Shown here in pieces: positions 1 to 7,896 of a DNA stretch of 20,082 nt. The notes beneath the pieces were generated by a model. That model did not search any database. It saw only the letters and a list, made by a program, of their open reading frames with translations, and was not told where the DNA came from. The stretch is from the NCBI GenBank assembly GCA_003427395.1, contig BFEA01000006.1, positions 3,788,663-3,808,744 on the forward strand, in the 5' to 3' direction. Position 1 is the stretch's first letter. Every line of letters begins with the position of its first letter. Both the position numbers and the translations under genes were made by a program. This DNA is from Chara braunii. Lineage: Eukaryota > Streptophyta > Charophyceae > Charales > Characeae.

Positions 1-69
1 CACACACGCACATACACGCACACACACACGCACACACATACGCACACGCACACACACACACACACACAT

Positions 70-109
<40 letters not shown>

Positions 110-147
110 TCTCACTCTTTCTCTTTTTCTCTCTTTCTCTCTCTCGT
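1..147. repeat. CA/CT compound microsatellite
   Basis: Alternating runs of CA (with CG and TA interruptions) and CT dinucleotides fill the first ~147 bases. Apparent short reading frames across it are artefacts of the simple repeat. No gene is visible here. Confidence 0.95.
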
Positions 148-789
148 GCACGCGCGGGTTGTAAGTGTTAATTACCCCCCCACCAATAAATAGATACAAA
201 TAGAAATAACCAAACCAGATCAACAAAATGCCAATACCAAGCGGCAACTTCAAACCCGAAATGGTGTCTTCGAGTAAAATGACCCATGTACTGACGAACA
301 CAACAGATAATAAGAAAAATAGTTCCTATGATGACATGAAAGTCATGGAATCCATTAGCTAAAAAGAATGTAGAGCGACTTCTGTAAATCGAATCACGCT
401 TAGGAGAACGTTTTATGGGAATTTTTCTACGAGACATAATTCTTATAGATACTTATTAATAATAAATGAATAAAAAATAAATACAAATGATAAAACTACA
501 ATAGCGGATCTCAAAAGATTTGTTAAATACAAGAATCAATTAGTAGACATAGAAAATTCACATGTACTATAAAATAATAATACAGCGCGCGCTGAGAGAC
601 AAACAAAGAGCGAGGGAGCGCGCGCTCTAGCATAGTTGCGCGTCTATCTACGAGGTTTTTTTTTTTTTTCTTAATCAATCAATCAATCAATTTTTATTTC
701 TATATTTTGTTTTTCTTTTCCCCTTTGTGATGACTTTTATTTTTTAAAAATATAAAAAAAAACCCAAAAAATAAAATAAAAAATATCGA

Positions 790-816
790 GGTGTAGAGCA
801 CGAAAAACTCTACACC
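790..816. repeat. Perfect 9-bp hairpin inside the LTR-like region
   Basis: GGTGTAGAG at 790-798 is the exact reverse complement of CTCTACACC at 808-816, with a 9-nt loop. A long T run follows on the plus strand. It lies in the LTR-like segment and may be part of the transcribed R/U5 structure; that role is inference. Confidence 0.7.
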
Positions 817-874
817 CCTTTTTTTTTTTTTTCGTTTTTTTTCGCGGGGGTTCGTCATTATGTACGGGGCCGTT

Positions 875-920
875 CATACGGCTGTACGGTCGTCCGTATG
901 GCCGTACGTACAGCCGTACG
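875..920. repeat. GTACGG-rich inverted repeats
   Basis: TACGGCTGTACG at 877-888 and CGTACAGCCGTA at 907-918 form a perfect 12-bp stem. A second, alternative pairing joins CATACGG (875-881) with CCGTATG (894-900). The motif GTACGG/CCGTAC recurs through 863-943. It lies just inside the putative LTR terminus. Confidence 0.75.
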
Positions 921-953
921 AGTAGAGCCCAGTACGATGTACGGAGTGTTACA

Positions 954-1443
954 CAGCTAGATGGGGTGATATTTGTCTCCCTTTTCTTCCAAACATGGTT
1001 TTACCTACGAAAATTACAGAGATAGCATCAGAGAACTAGCCAATGTGGTTTCACCATGCAAGTGTAGCGTTGATCTGGTTTACATGGGCGTCTATAAAAC
1101 TACATGTGGAGTCAAGTATATTCCTGCACAAAAAAACGAAATTCTCCTCTGCGTTTTGATCTAAATTGTGGAGCCCTCCTTAACACCACTCTGTTGAGCA
1201 AGCTACCTTAATTTTGTGAGAGGGAATCTCGATACTTTCACATGTGGGAAAATTTTCAGTTGGGCTTCTATAATTTAGAGAATCCGGAATGTTTGTTGAG
1301 GGGGTTCGAACTTTGGTCTCAGTAAACTCGAATGCCTTTTTGAATAGATAAAAATACACTTTATTGTTTGTTTTTTTGTTAATGTTCTTTTCAACGAGAA
1401 GAAAAAGTCATCAAAAGCGAGTTTTTGAGTGGGGACGTGATAG
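954..1443. other. No recognisable gene
   Basis: This is unique-looking AT-rich sequence. A 63-codon open stretch at 973-1164 (+) has no recognisable motif and no supporting context. I see no RNA gene, repeat or regulatory element I can defend. Confidence 0.5.
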
Positions 1444-1690
1444 GCTAAGTAAACCTTCACTTCCCTGTTGAGCTATTGAGGACCCCTGAAGCGGGCGTGG
1501 TGGGTGACAGACATCGTAGCCCCGGGCTTCAGCATTTCACCAGGTTTTCCTTCTCGGGTTTCCTGATACCGGTCTTCCAACTGATTTTCCCACCAATTTT
1601 CCCACTGTGGTGTTAGAGTCCCACAGCCCTGTGTCGGCTTGCCATGTTGCACAGACTCCACAGAAGGGATAAACCATGTTCCTTCACACG

Positions 1691-1728
<38 letters not shown>

Positions 1729-1746
1729 CATCATGCTAAGTAAACC
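1444..1746 (+). mobile_element. Poly-A retroposon (SINE or processed transcript) with 12-bp target duplication
   Basis: GCTAAGTAAACC occurs perfectly at 1444-1455 and again at 1735-1746. Between them lies a ~235-bp body ending in 36 uninterrupted A residues (1691-1726), then 8 nt before the right repeat. A body, a poly-A tail and flanking direct repeats are the signature of target-primed insertion by LINE machinery. I see no tRNA-type A/B boxes in the body, so it could be a non-tRNA SINE, a 5'-truncated LINE tail or a processed RNA copy. The body does not resemble the LINE 3' end elsewhere in this window. The 8-nt spacer after the tail is a mild irregularity. Confidence 0.65.
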
Positions 1747-2408
1747 GTGGCAAACCATGGTGGACACCGAGATAACCTCTCCTTTTTTTTTTAAGCACCA
1801 TCGTCTCCTTTTCGTGGGGAATACTCGGAAAAAAAAAAAAAAAAAAAAAAAACCAGCCTCTTTATCGGAACAGGTTATGGGTTGAGCACTCTTGTGCTTT
1901 CCTCCCAATTTCTTCGGGGTCGGTCACTCCCTACCTGCCACGTCGTATATTGTTTCCACTCGGTCGAAAAGATCGAAGAGGCCCCTAAGCGTGTAGAGAC
2001 ATGTGGGATCTGGCCAAACAACACTTTTTACTTACTGTATGTAGTGACCCTGATCGCCCAACACGGCAACGGTCAATCCATTGCTGCCACGCACGAGGGG
2101 AGTAGTAGAAATAGGCAAAAATAGTATTAGAAACAGACGAAAATATTTCTGACCCCACATCTGTGGGTAGACTATGGGATCCCAGTTTACAACGAAAAGT
2201 ACCTCCGCTAGCAATGGTGGGATTAGTACCTAAGTACTTCACCAAAAGCGGGATTGCAAATTTTGCAGATTTTGCTGCTATGCCACCACTGTGTGGGTAC
2301 ACCCAAACTATAACAAATTTTGTTGTTTTGCCAAAAACGCCCCTAGTGTGAGTAGGCCCTTCGTAGGGCATATCGCGGTACCTAACTGCTTCGTCATGAA
2401 AGCGTTGT
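1747..2408. other. No recognisable gene; second poly-A run
   Basis: A 24-A run lies at 1829-1852 and may mark another retroposed tail, but no flanking direct repeat was found. The longest open frame here (1985-2437, minus) shows no family motif and overlaps the repeat that begins at 2409, so it is not called. ATGGGATCCCA at 2174-2184 is a short palindrome of no evident meaning. Confidence 0.5.
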
Positions 2409-2508
2409 CTAAATAAGCATTCACGAAATTTGCCCAACTTCCACCACCTGGATGTTCCCTAAATAAGCATTCACGAAATTTGCCCAACTTCCACCACCTG
2501 GATGTTCC
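2409..2508. repeat. Perfect tandem duplication of a 50-bp unit
   Basis: The unit beginning CTAAATAAGCATTCACG and ending GGATGTTCC occurs at 2409-2458 and again at 2459-2508 without a mismatch. The minus strand of this unit encodes the first residues of the PLE reading frame (EHPGGGSWANFVNAYL). So the duplication sits at the truncated start of a second PLE unit. Fifty bases is not a multiple of three, so it also breaks the frame. Confidence 0.97.
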
Positions 2509-2532
2509 AACAGATCAACCATAGATAGTGCA

Positions 2533-2533
2533 A

Positions 2534-2605
<72 letters not shown>
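2533..2605. repeat. GA microsatellite in PLE leader, copy A
   Basis: An interrupted (GA)n run (CT-rich on the element's minus strand) lies about 10 bases upstream of the copy A ORF start. Copy B has a GCGA/GA run at the same relative place, so a CT-rich leader is an old feature of the element rather than a local accident. Confidence 0.95.
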
Positions 2606-2712
2606 CTCGGAGAGGAAGAAGATAAAAAGAAGAAAGTGGAGCACCCGGGATAAGCAGTTGTAACGAAAAACCCAAACGCGACATGATTAAAAAATAGCTC
2701 ATGAAGCACGAT

Positions 2713-2786
2713 GCGACCGAAGACGCATGGCGTAGGACCCGATCGTGGCCGCCCACCACGACTCATCAGGGGTCTTTGAGAAGTCG
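2713..2786 (-). ncRNA. Hammerhead ribozyme remnant, copy A (core box intact, GAAA arm deleted)
   Basis: On the minus strand, GACCC (plus 2774-2770) precedes a perfect CUGAUGA (2769-2763). Next comes stem II, GUCGUGG/CCACGAU, around the loop UGGGCGG. The partner GGGUC (2740-2736) can pair with GACCC to form stem I. Compared with copy B, about 10 bases (the GAAAC arm and stem III) are missing between CCACGAU and GGGUC, so this copy should not cleave. Downstream is a hairpin GCGUC-UUCG-GUCGC (2726-2713) with a UUCG tetraloop. Hammerheads of this type are known in the terminal repeats of Penelope-like elements, where they process tandem transcripts. Confidence 0.72.
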
Positions 2787-2856
2787 GTGTTTGGATTTCC
2801 ACCAGACTGATTATATCCTATCCAGAACAATAGTCTCCCTCGATAAAAGTTGAAAC

Positions 2857-3470
2857 CAGAAGCTTCGCCAGTCATCCAAAATAGTCTACATTGGTCTAAT
2901 AAAAACACAAAATTTAAACCAAAGAAAAAAAGTTTGATTCATACTAATTTCATAGTTTCTTTCAAGAGGCATAAAAACAGTGACCCCTTAGGTCAATAGT
3001 TTGACTTCATTCTTCAACCTACCGTGTCTTATTATAGTAACAATTAACCTCCATCAAAACCGGAGTTCAAATCGCATCCAAAGAATCACAAAAACACTCG
3101 CACCTACCCCACCTCTCAAACCATTCTCCCATTTTCTCAAAGTCTCCCTAAAAAAAACTTGAAAAACAAAGCCTCACCAGTTTCAAAAAGAAAACACCCG
3201 GTACCTGGTCAACACCCAATCAAAGAAAACTAAATGGGATTTAGTAGAGTCCAGTTAGCATTTCATTTCCGAAGGCCTAAGAGGCTAAGAACAGTGACCT
3301 CCAAATGCTCAAGATTTCATTCTTCAAACTATACTATCCAACGTCAATAACGCTTACCATTCAACAGATCCCGGGTTCAAATCTCGTCATATAGTTCACA
3401 TAAAACTCACACCTCGTAAGAGTAACAACAAAAAATAGTAACGGTAAAAGAGGAAGAAATACCCCTAAGC
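2857..3470. repeat. Two diverged ~320-bp monomers within PLE copy A
   Basis: A first unit from about 2857 and a second from about 3177 share an ordered series of matches. These are an ACCAG start, GGC(A/CT)AA followed by AACAGTGACC, TTCATTCTTCAA, and a (G)GTTCAAATC-like tract (3064 and 3374). Copy B shows the same unit, and its ACCCGGTACCT matches the second monomer here, which confirms that the two are related. The GTTCAAATC tract resembles a pol III B box, but no convincing A box was found. The 320-bp spacing suggests tandem leader monomers, as in some LINE 5' regions. Confidence 0.6.
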
Positions 3471-3779
3471 TGAGGTAACATCAATCACCTTCCCGTTGAC
3501 ACAAAGCACTTCCCCATCGTCGAATTAGGCAGTCATTGGCTCCATAATCCACCAAACTTTCTGGAGAAAGATATCAAGGCATTATCGAACAGATCATTTG
3601 GATATCACCTCCTTCACAACTCAACCTTAAGAGCAAGAAGAAAGAGTAGCTCCATCCCCTCAATTGATGTGTACGTCTTTGCTCTGTGCAGAAAAAACCC
3701 GATAACCACAATTTTTTGTTGTCAACTGGAGTATGACTCAAAGTCCTGTATACATTGAAAGATCATTCTCTCATCCGTA

Positions 3780-4990
3780 CGCACCTTCTGATTCTTCAAA
3801 ACTCGTAGACAAATCACCCCAGTCTTGCCTTTCACCACCCTGAATTCACAACCCAAATAGTCTCATCCAGTATCGGAGCTCGTCTTCTTCAAGATCAATT
3901 TTTTATCATAACATTGCGTGAAGTCATCAATCATATTCAAAGTCTTGACCCTAGCACTAGGAACACTGATCTTGCAGCGAAAAAAAATCGAGACATCGTC
4001 AACCAATTGGAAACCTGCGAAAAACCTACGATCTCATCCTAAGGACGAGAGATACATGAACTCATTGTATGCATAGAGAAGACAAACCAACACTGGGTTG
4101 GAGGACTTCCCCATCAGAATCTCCAAGGTTTGTTGAAGAATTCGACCAGCAGCAGACACAAAGGTAGAATATCGTCAAACTTCAGTCTACGCCAGTCAAG
4201 ATCCATCTCCCCTTTCACCAACTTCGCACCCTTGCCCCGTTTTTTAACAGCAACAACATCTACTCCTTCCAATTTTCAAAAATCAATTACTCACTCAAGA
4301 GCCCGTAGGATAGATGCATTCGGTAAATTTGACAACATCTTTTTAATGTCAAATGAGATACCTATAAGTACTTTGTCATCAGTTGAACTCACATTCACTC
4401 TCTTAATAGCACATAAAAACCCATCATCATATCTCAAATTCATATTTGAATTCTCCGGTAGCTTTCACAACATCATGTTGACCCCCTTGGAAATTATCTT
4501 ACCACCTGCTACCGAACACTCAAAATAGGAGGGGCAAATAAACCTCCATCTTCGTACATCTTTGTGCTTGGGAATGCAATACGTCTTTCCCAATTCACCT
4601 ATTTTTTTTCCAATTCCCCACAGGCTGTAATTGAAGCGTCTTGTACTCCCTTTCACAGGAGCCCAAAATTTCGTTCTCGTTTTCATTCTTAATGTCAAAG
4701 GCCGGATCCCTAAGAAATAACTTACTCATCCCTTGTTCGTAACAAACAAAAGTATCCCCTCCATTGTGATCAATTGGCGAGCATACGAACTCCTTAAACA
4801 ACTCAGAGAAAGAAACAACATCATTTTTAGACAAAAATGCACAACCATCAGTTGACGAAAGAGGGATCGACGAGGGCATAGTAAAACAACCATTAACAAC
4901 AAAGAAGAAAATCGCATGTCTATTTACTGAAGGAAGATACACATTACGAGAGAAAGACGAGATGATCTGTTTTTCCAACCTGGACACGGA
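3780..4990 (-). pseudogene. PLE reverse transcriptase domain
   Basis: Minus-strand motifs appear in RT order. A DKG-like block reads CSPIDHNGGDTFVCYEQG (about 4783-4730). RT1 is GKTYCIPKHKDVRRWR (about 4590-4542). Motif A is ISFDIKKMLSNLP (FDIKKM at 4353-4336). The motif B region is EILMGKSSNPVLVCLLYAYN (LMGK at 4117). Motif C is FQLVDDVSIFF (LVDD at 4006-3995). Next come RVKTLNMIDDFTQCYDKK and LGCEFRVVKGKTGVICL. The catalytic Asp residues of motifs A and C survive. A frameshift lies between motifs A and C, and several codons are stops. The remnant down to about 3490 (including a SRKFGGLW-like end in another frame) is the C-terminus. Confidence 0.85.
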
Positions 4991-5735
4991 ATACTGTCTA
5001 GAAGGTCAAAAAATATTACTTGAATTCCTCATCCACGGAGGAAACAAGTCAGAATCATTCAATCGAAAAGTCATGTCACCACTGACTCGAGGGACTTAGA
5101 AATCAAACTTCACACATGTACAAGTAATTTCATGAGAACGAGAAAACTTATGAAAGTTGTGTATCACGTCCCAAATAGTCTTGTTTTTGCACCACACCAC
5201 ACACGTCTTTCTGATGAGCATCAATTTCCAAGCAAAGTTGATATACGGACCAGACAAGATCCTACAGCACAATGCACATACCTTGGCCTTACATATAGAC
5301 TCCTCGTATATCACACGTACCACAAGCCGTTGGCCTACTTGAACCCCAAATTGTGCACGAATATGCGCAGACAACAGACACCTCAGCCAACTAGCGGATC
5401 TTTATACACGAGAGATCGACATAGAAACAGAATCACGTTATCCACAACAAAATACACACCACCCTTCAGCCGACCCCTAAGATATCTTAGTTCGATTCGA
5501 CCAAACACACTGAAAACGATACTACCTCCATACAACCGCTGGATAATTTTTTATTTGCCAATCAACATATTACCTTCAGTACACCTGATGTGGACATGAT
5601 GCAACTTAGTATCCTGCAATGATCCAGCATCCTTCAAAGATTTATCTTCACACTCCCAAAACTAGAATGAAATCAAAAGAATCTACTATCATTTATAAAA
5701 ATTGCACTCATTCCCTTAATCGTTGGTTACCTTCA
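4991..5735 (-). pseudogene. PLE linker between GIY-YIG and RT
   Basis: One minus-strand frame reads in line for long stretches. It gives WECEDKSLKDAGSLQDTKL, then HHVHIRCTEGNMLIGK, a stop, then KIIQRLYGGSIVFSVFGRIE and RGRLKGGVYFVVDN. Two more stops and a frame change follow. I recognise no named domain. Continuity with the flanking GIY-YIG and RT coding, and the low density of stops, show that it was part of the same protein. Confidence 0.6.
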
Positions 5736-5759
5736 CCTCCTTTTTTCTCGACATTCTGG

Positions 5760-6065
5760 TCGACTTTTTTTAGTTCGTTTCTTCTTGTCGCAGACATTGA
5801 ACGTCGGACTCATCAACATAATAAATAATTTTTTGACTTCCAAAACGTCATCCTCAATACAAACACATAACGACATAGGTGGCACAACCCCTTCTCCGCA
5901 AAACTGCAGCCATTTATACAACTGTTCATTCCGTCTTCGTTCCTCAATCACTTTCACCTACGTTGACCGATACACATGCTCACTCCATCTCGTGTGCACG
6001 TCCCGTCCGGTACTCCCAATATACAAGTGTTGGCACCACGATGAAAACAAAGCATAGATCACCGG
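5760..6065 (-). pseudogene. GIY-YIG endonuclease domain of the PLE frame
   Basis: Minus-strand codons from about 6065 read GPVIYALFSSWCQ, then HLYIGSTGRDVHTRWSEHVY. The (G)IY pair is separated from YIGST by the spacing usual for GIY-YIG nucleases. An Arg follows at the catalytic position (TRWSEH), and a later helix gives ERRRNEQLYKWLQFCGEG. The first Gly of GIY is Val here, and a stop follows RST. Downstream are PPMSLCVCIEDDVLEVK and a basic tail KKKRTKKSRPECREKRR ending in a stop near 5733. In PLEs this domain nicks the target. It lies upstream (N-terminal) of the RT, which is the notable feature of this element. Confidence 0.8.
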
Positions 6066-6399
6066 CCCATTCCACCTACCCTTTCCACTGTCCTCGCTCT
6101 TCAGTTAGTCAGTAATAAACAGAATTTGCTTCACACCCCCGGGCCCCGACAACTTGACCCAACACGATCAATAAACACAACGAAGCTCAACAACACATTC
6201 ACAAACTTATTCATTAAAAGTTCAACCGAAAAGGACCGGAACTTGCAAAGATACCTAACCGTGCTCCATAATTGTGTCATGTTCATGCAAGACACTAAGA
6301 AGTCGCCGTGTCTTACCCGTTATGCCTTTCGAAGTCCTCACTTCGCTCCTCTGTCACTTTGACAACGGACACGCCCTTACCTTTATCCTCATCGAAGGC

Positions 6400-6500
6400 C
6401 CTACACACCCTCCGATAAATGATTTATTCCTTGGTCTGCTCCAACTTGGTATAGACAATTCCCTCATTTTTGCAGATAGCCAACACTAGATCCTTGTTCG
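6400..6500 (-). other. SAP-like helix region of the PLE frame
   Basis: The minus strand gives DLVLAICKNEGIVYTKLEQ followed by TKE and a stop, then IIYRRVCRAFDEDKGKG. The pattern of a helix, an x-x-x-EGI-x-Y-x-K turn and a second helix resembles SAP-type DNA-binding motifs found in PLE-related proteins. The match is by eye and short, so the domain name is tentative. Its place between coiled coil and endonuclease fits a DNA-binding role. Confidence 0.45.
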
Positions 6501-6597
6501 GTTTCTTCGGCTACTTACATTGTAATCATGCAAACGCTTCACGTTCATTGGCCTGTTCACCCGGTGTCTCGGTGCTCTTCTTTTTCGCCAAGGTACA

Positions 6598-7343
6598 TCA
6601 TGTTTTCCTTGCCGAGGAACCCTCTACCTCATCCAATCTGCTCTTTAAGTTAGTCCCCCTTTCCTTCTCCATTTCAAGTCTCGCCATGACCTCTTTCAAT
6701 CTCTCCATCTCTCTTTCAACCTCGATTATATCCTTAGCATTTTTCAGCCATAACTCCTTCAACACATTAACTTCCAAGTTGTGTCTGTCCACAATTTTGT
6801 TTAGCTCTTGGTTAACAGGAGGATCCATAGGCAACCCGCAGGGGTTCCCCGTTGTCATACCCTAGCTTGCGTTACCAGAGTTTGCACGACAATGCTCCCA
6901 CGCTTGTTCCCTGGATAAAGAGCTTCAGCCTTCCACAACTCAACACTCGCTTCAGTGTCCCGATTCTTTTTGACCAACGCAGAGATCTTTTTTTCAAGCA
7001 TAGTGAAACGTTCATCAATAACAACACTCAACTCTTTTTGGTCACATTTCAAACGTTCAGCAATGTCACAATCCACCATCGGTTTTGCCACTGTTCGTTA
7101 ACTTAGCGATTTCCTCCCTCAGCTTCGCTACCTCATTGCTCTCTTTGTCCTTCTTGTCATTTTTTCACACACCATCTCCCAATGATGACTTAAATCCTCT
7201 CTCATCTTCATTTGTCAATCCTATGTATCTTGCTTTTCTCGCAATCTTCGTTCTTCGTGTTCCTTTTCTTTCATCTTCCGCTGTACCTCTTCCTTCACGA
7301 CCTGCTCTTTGGACTCATCTGTGTTATGCTTCACCTTAATCAT
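6598..7343 (-). pseudogene. Coiled-coil segment of the PLE frame
   Basis: The minus strand encodes strongly charged, heptad-like sequence in pieces. One begins MIKVKHNTDESKEQVV, another contains EVAKLREEIAKLTN, another (7091-6855) contains ERFTMLEKKISALVKKN and WKAEALYPGNKRG. The last (6858-6598) contains NKIVDRHNLEVNVLKELW and EVEREMERLKEVMARLEME. Several frame changes and stops separate them. The pieces form one long Lys/Glu-rich coiled coil that would mediate self-association, placed between the zinc knuckle and the endonuclease. No other function is visible. Confidence 0.75.
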
Positions 7344-7541
7344 GGTCCCAATATCTTACAGTGTGGACACTCTATTCCATAATCATCCTCTGTTGGACTA
7401 CCGACCCGAATATTGTCCAGAGTAGTTAGTAACCGAATTACCGACTGCAAAATTGCTAGCAGGTAATGTCAACAGAGGTTGCGTTGGAACAATAACAATA
7501 CAACTAGAAGGATGTAGATTAGTTCACGTATCAGGGAGAGG

Positions 7542-7583
7542 ACAGTAATTAGAGACATGACCCGCCTGGCCACAGTTATAGCA
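7542..7583 (-). other. CCHC zinc knuckle of the PLE frame
   Basis: Minus-strand codons give CYNCGQAGHVSNYC, an exact CX2CX4HX4C knuckle, preceded by MEANGDNIHVDNRS and followed by PLPDT and a stop. Such knuckles bind single-stranded nucleic acid in retroelement proteins. The in-frame stop directly after it shows decay. The sequence continues in frame with Pro/Thr-rich residues (PTQPLLTLPASNFAVG). Confidence 0.9.
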
Positions 7584-7766
7584 CGACCGATTATCAACAT
7601 GTATGTTATCGCCGTTCGCCTCCATTGCAATAACTCGAGGCCACTCAACAGTAGTACAACTCCTACGTTGGTTACCTCGCGCGTGAAAGTCTGATTAAGC
7701 ATTCACGAAATTGTCGAACTGACCACTACCTGGATGTTCCCACATATCGACCATAAACAGTGCAAA

Positions 7767-7814
7767 GCGAGCGAGCGAGCGAGCGAGCGAGCGAGAGAGA
7801 GAGAGAGAGAGAGA
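7767..7814. repeat. (GCGA)n/(GA)n tract in PLE leader, copy B
   Basis: About seven GCGA tetranucleotides run into GA dinucleotides, 13 bases upstream of the presumed PLE start on the minus strand. Copy A has pure GA at the same place. The GCGA form probably arose by one substitution in a GA array followed by expansion. Confidence 0.95.
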
Positions 7815-7896
7815 AGAAAGAGGAGCAACCGGGATAAGCAGTAGTAACAGAAAACCCGAACACGACTTGATTAAAAAATAGCTCATGAAGCACGAT

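Larger units (their letters stand above)
160..953 (-). mobile_element. Probable LTR fragment of a Ty3/gypsy-like retrotransposon
   Basis: Read on the minus strand from 953, the sequence begins TGTAACACTCCGTAC, close to the TGTAACACCCC start common in plant chromovirus (Tekay/Del-like) LTRs. It runs into a cluster of GTACGG motifs, A/T homopolymers and GCGCGC-flanked tracts, a composition I associate with such LTRs. No gag or pol coding is visible in the window, so this is a solo or truncated LTR. The far edge is not fixed. TGTAAGTG at 160 is a possible terminus, but its 5-bp flank does not match the flank at 954-958, so no target duplication supports it. Orientation is inferred from the GTACGG cluster lying near the start. 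Confidence 0.42.
2409..3470 (-). repeat. PLE terminal repeat, copy A (3' side, pLTR-like)
   Basis: This segment is closely similar, in the same orientation, to copy B (7693-8375 plus 9274-9437). Shared stretches run from the ORF-start region, through a GA tract, the hammerhead region, and GTCTAATAAAAACACAAAAT, to AACCATTCTCCCATTTTCTC near 3120. The two copies flank the minus-strand PLE coding region, as pseudo-LTRs of tandem Penelope-like elements do. On the minus strand, copy A contains an ATG (2522-2520) followed by codons for MVDLLEHPGGGSWANFVNAYL. This is the same N-terminus as the upstream unit, so it is the cut-off start of a downstream head-to-tail unit that ends at 2409. Confidence 0.82.
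3490..7754 (-). pseudogene. Penelope-like element polyprotein (N-terminal GIY-YIG plus RT), decayed
   Basis: A single ancestral reading frame of roughly 1,400 codons can be followed on the minus strand through many stops and frameshifts. The likely start is the ATG at 7754-7752 (MVDMWEHPGSG, then NFVNA), because the same N-terminus recurs in copy A at 2522. Domain order is CCHC knuckle (7583-7542), charged coiled coil (about 7343-6598), SAP-like helix (about 6495-6412), GIY-YIG endonuclease (about 6065-5850), then RT (about 4990-3780). An RT with a DKG-like motif, FDIK motif A and VDD motif C, paired with GIY-YIG, points to a Penelope-like element. In canonical PLEs the GIY-YIG follows the RT. 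Here it precedes it, as reported for the permuted Naiad/Chlamys clade. Direct terminal repeats on both sides support the class. It is clearly non-functional. Confidence 0.85.

Noticed and set aside
790-835. Bacterial-type intrinsic terminator (hairpin plus T run)
   Set aside because: The shape is right, but the window is eukaryotic repeat DNA and the T run is one of many homopolymers in an LTR-like region.
160-953. Complete solo LTR with target duplication
   Set aside because: The right end looks convincing, but the bases before 160 (CGGGT) and after 953 (CAGCT) do not match, so the left boundary is not proven.
1676-1908. Frames rich in Lys or Phe on both strands
   Set aside because: Translations of poly-A/poly-T homopolymers.
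2092-2348. 257-bp MITE with ends CACGAGGGGAGT and CACTAGGGGCGT
   Set aside because: Only 10 of 12 terminal bases agree, and there is no target duplication beside either end.
1985-2437. 150-codon minus-strand gene
   Set aside because: No recognisable motif. The frame runs into the PLE repeat and its 50-bp duplication.
2421-2802. Ser/Leu repeat proteins on the minus strand at the GA tract
   Set aside because: Frames created by the microsatellite. Only the short N-terminal PLE segment is real coding.
4130-4528. 132-codon plus-strand gene
   Set aside because: It is the antisense shadow of the PLE reverse transcriptase, whose motifs lie on the minus strand.
5211-5217. CTGATGA on the plus strand as a second hammerhead
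   Set aside because: No stem II or GAAA follows, and it lies on the strand opposite the PLE. Chance occurrence.
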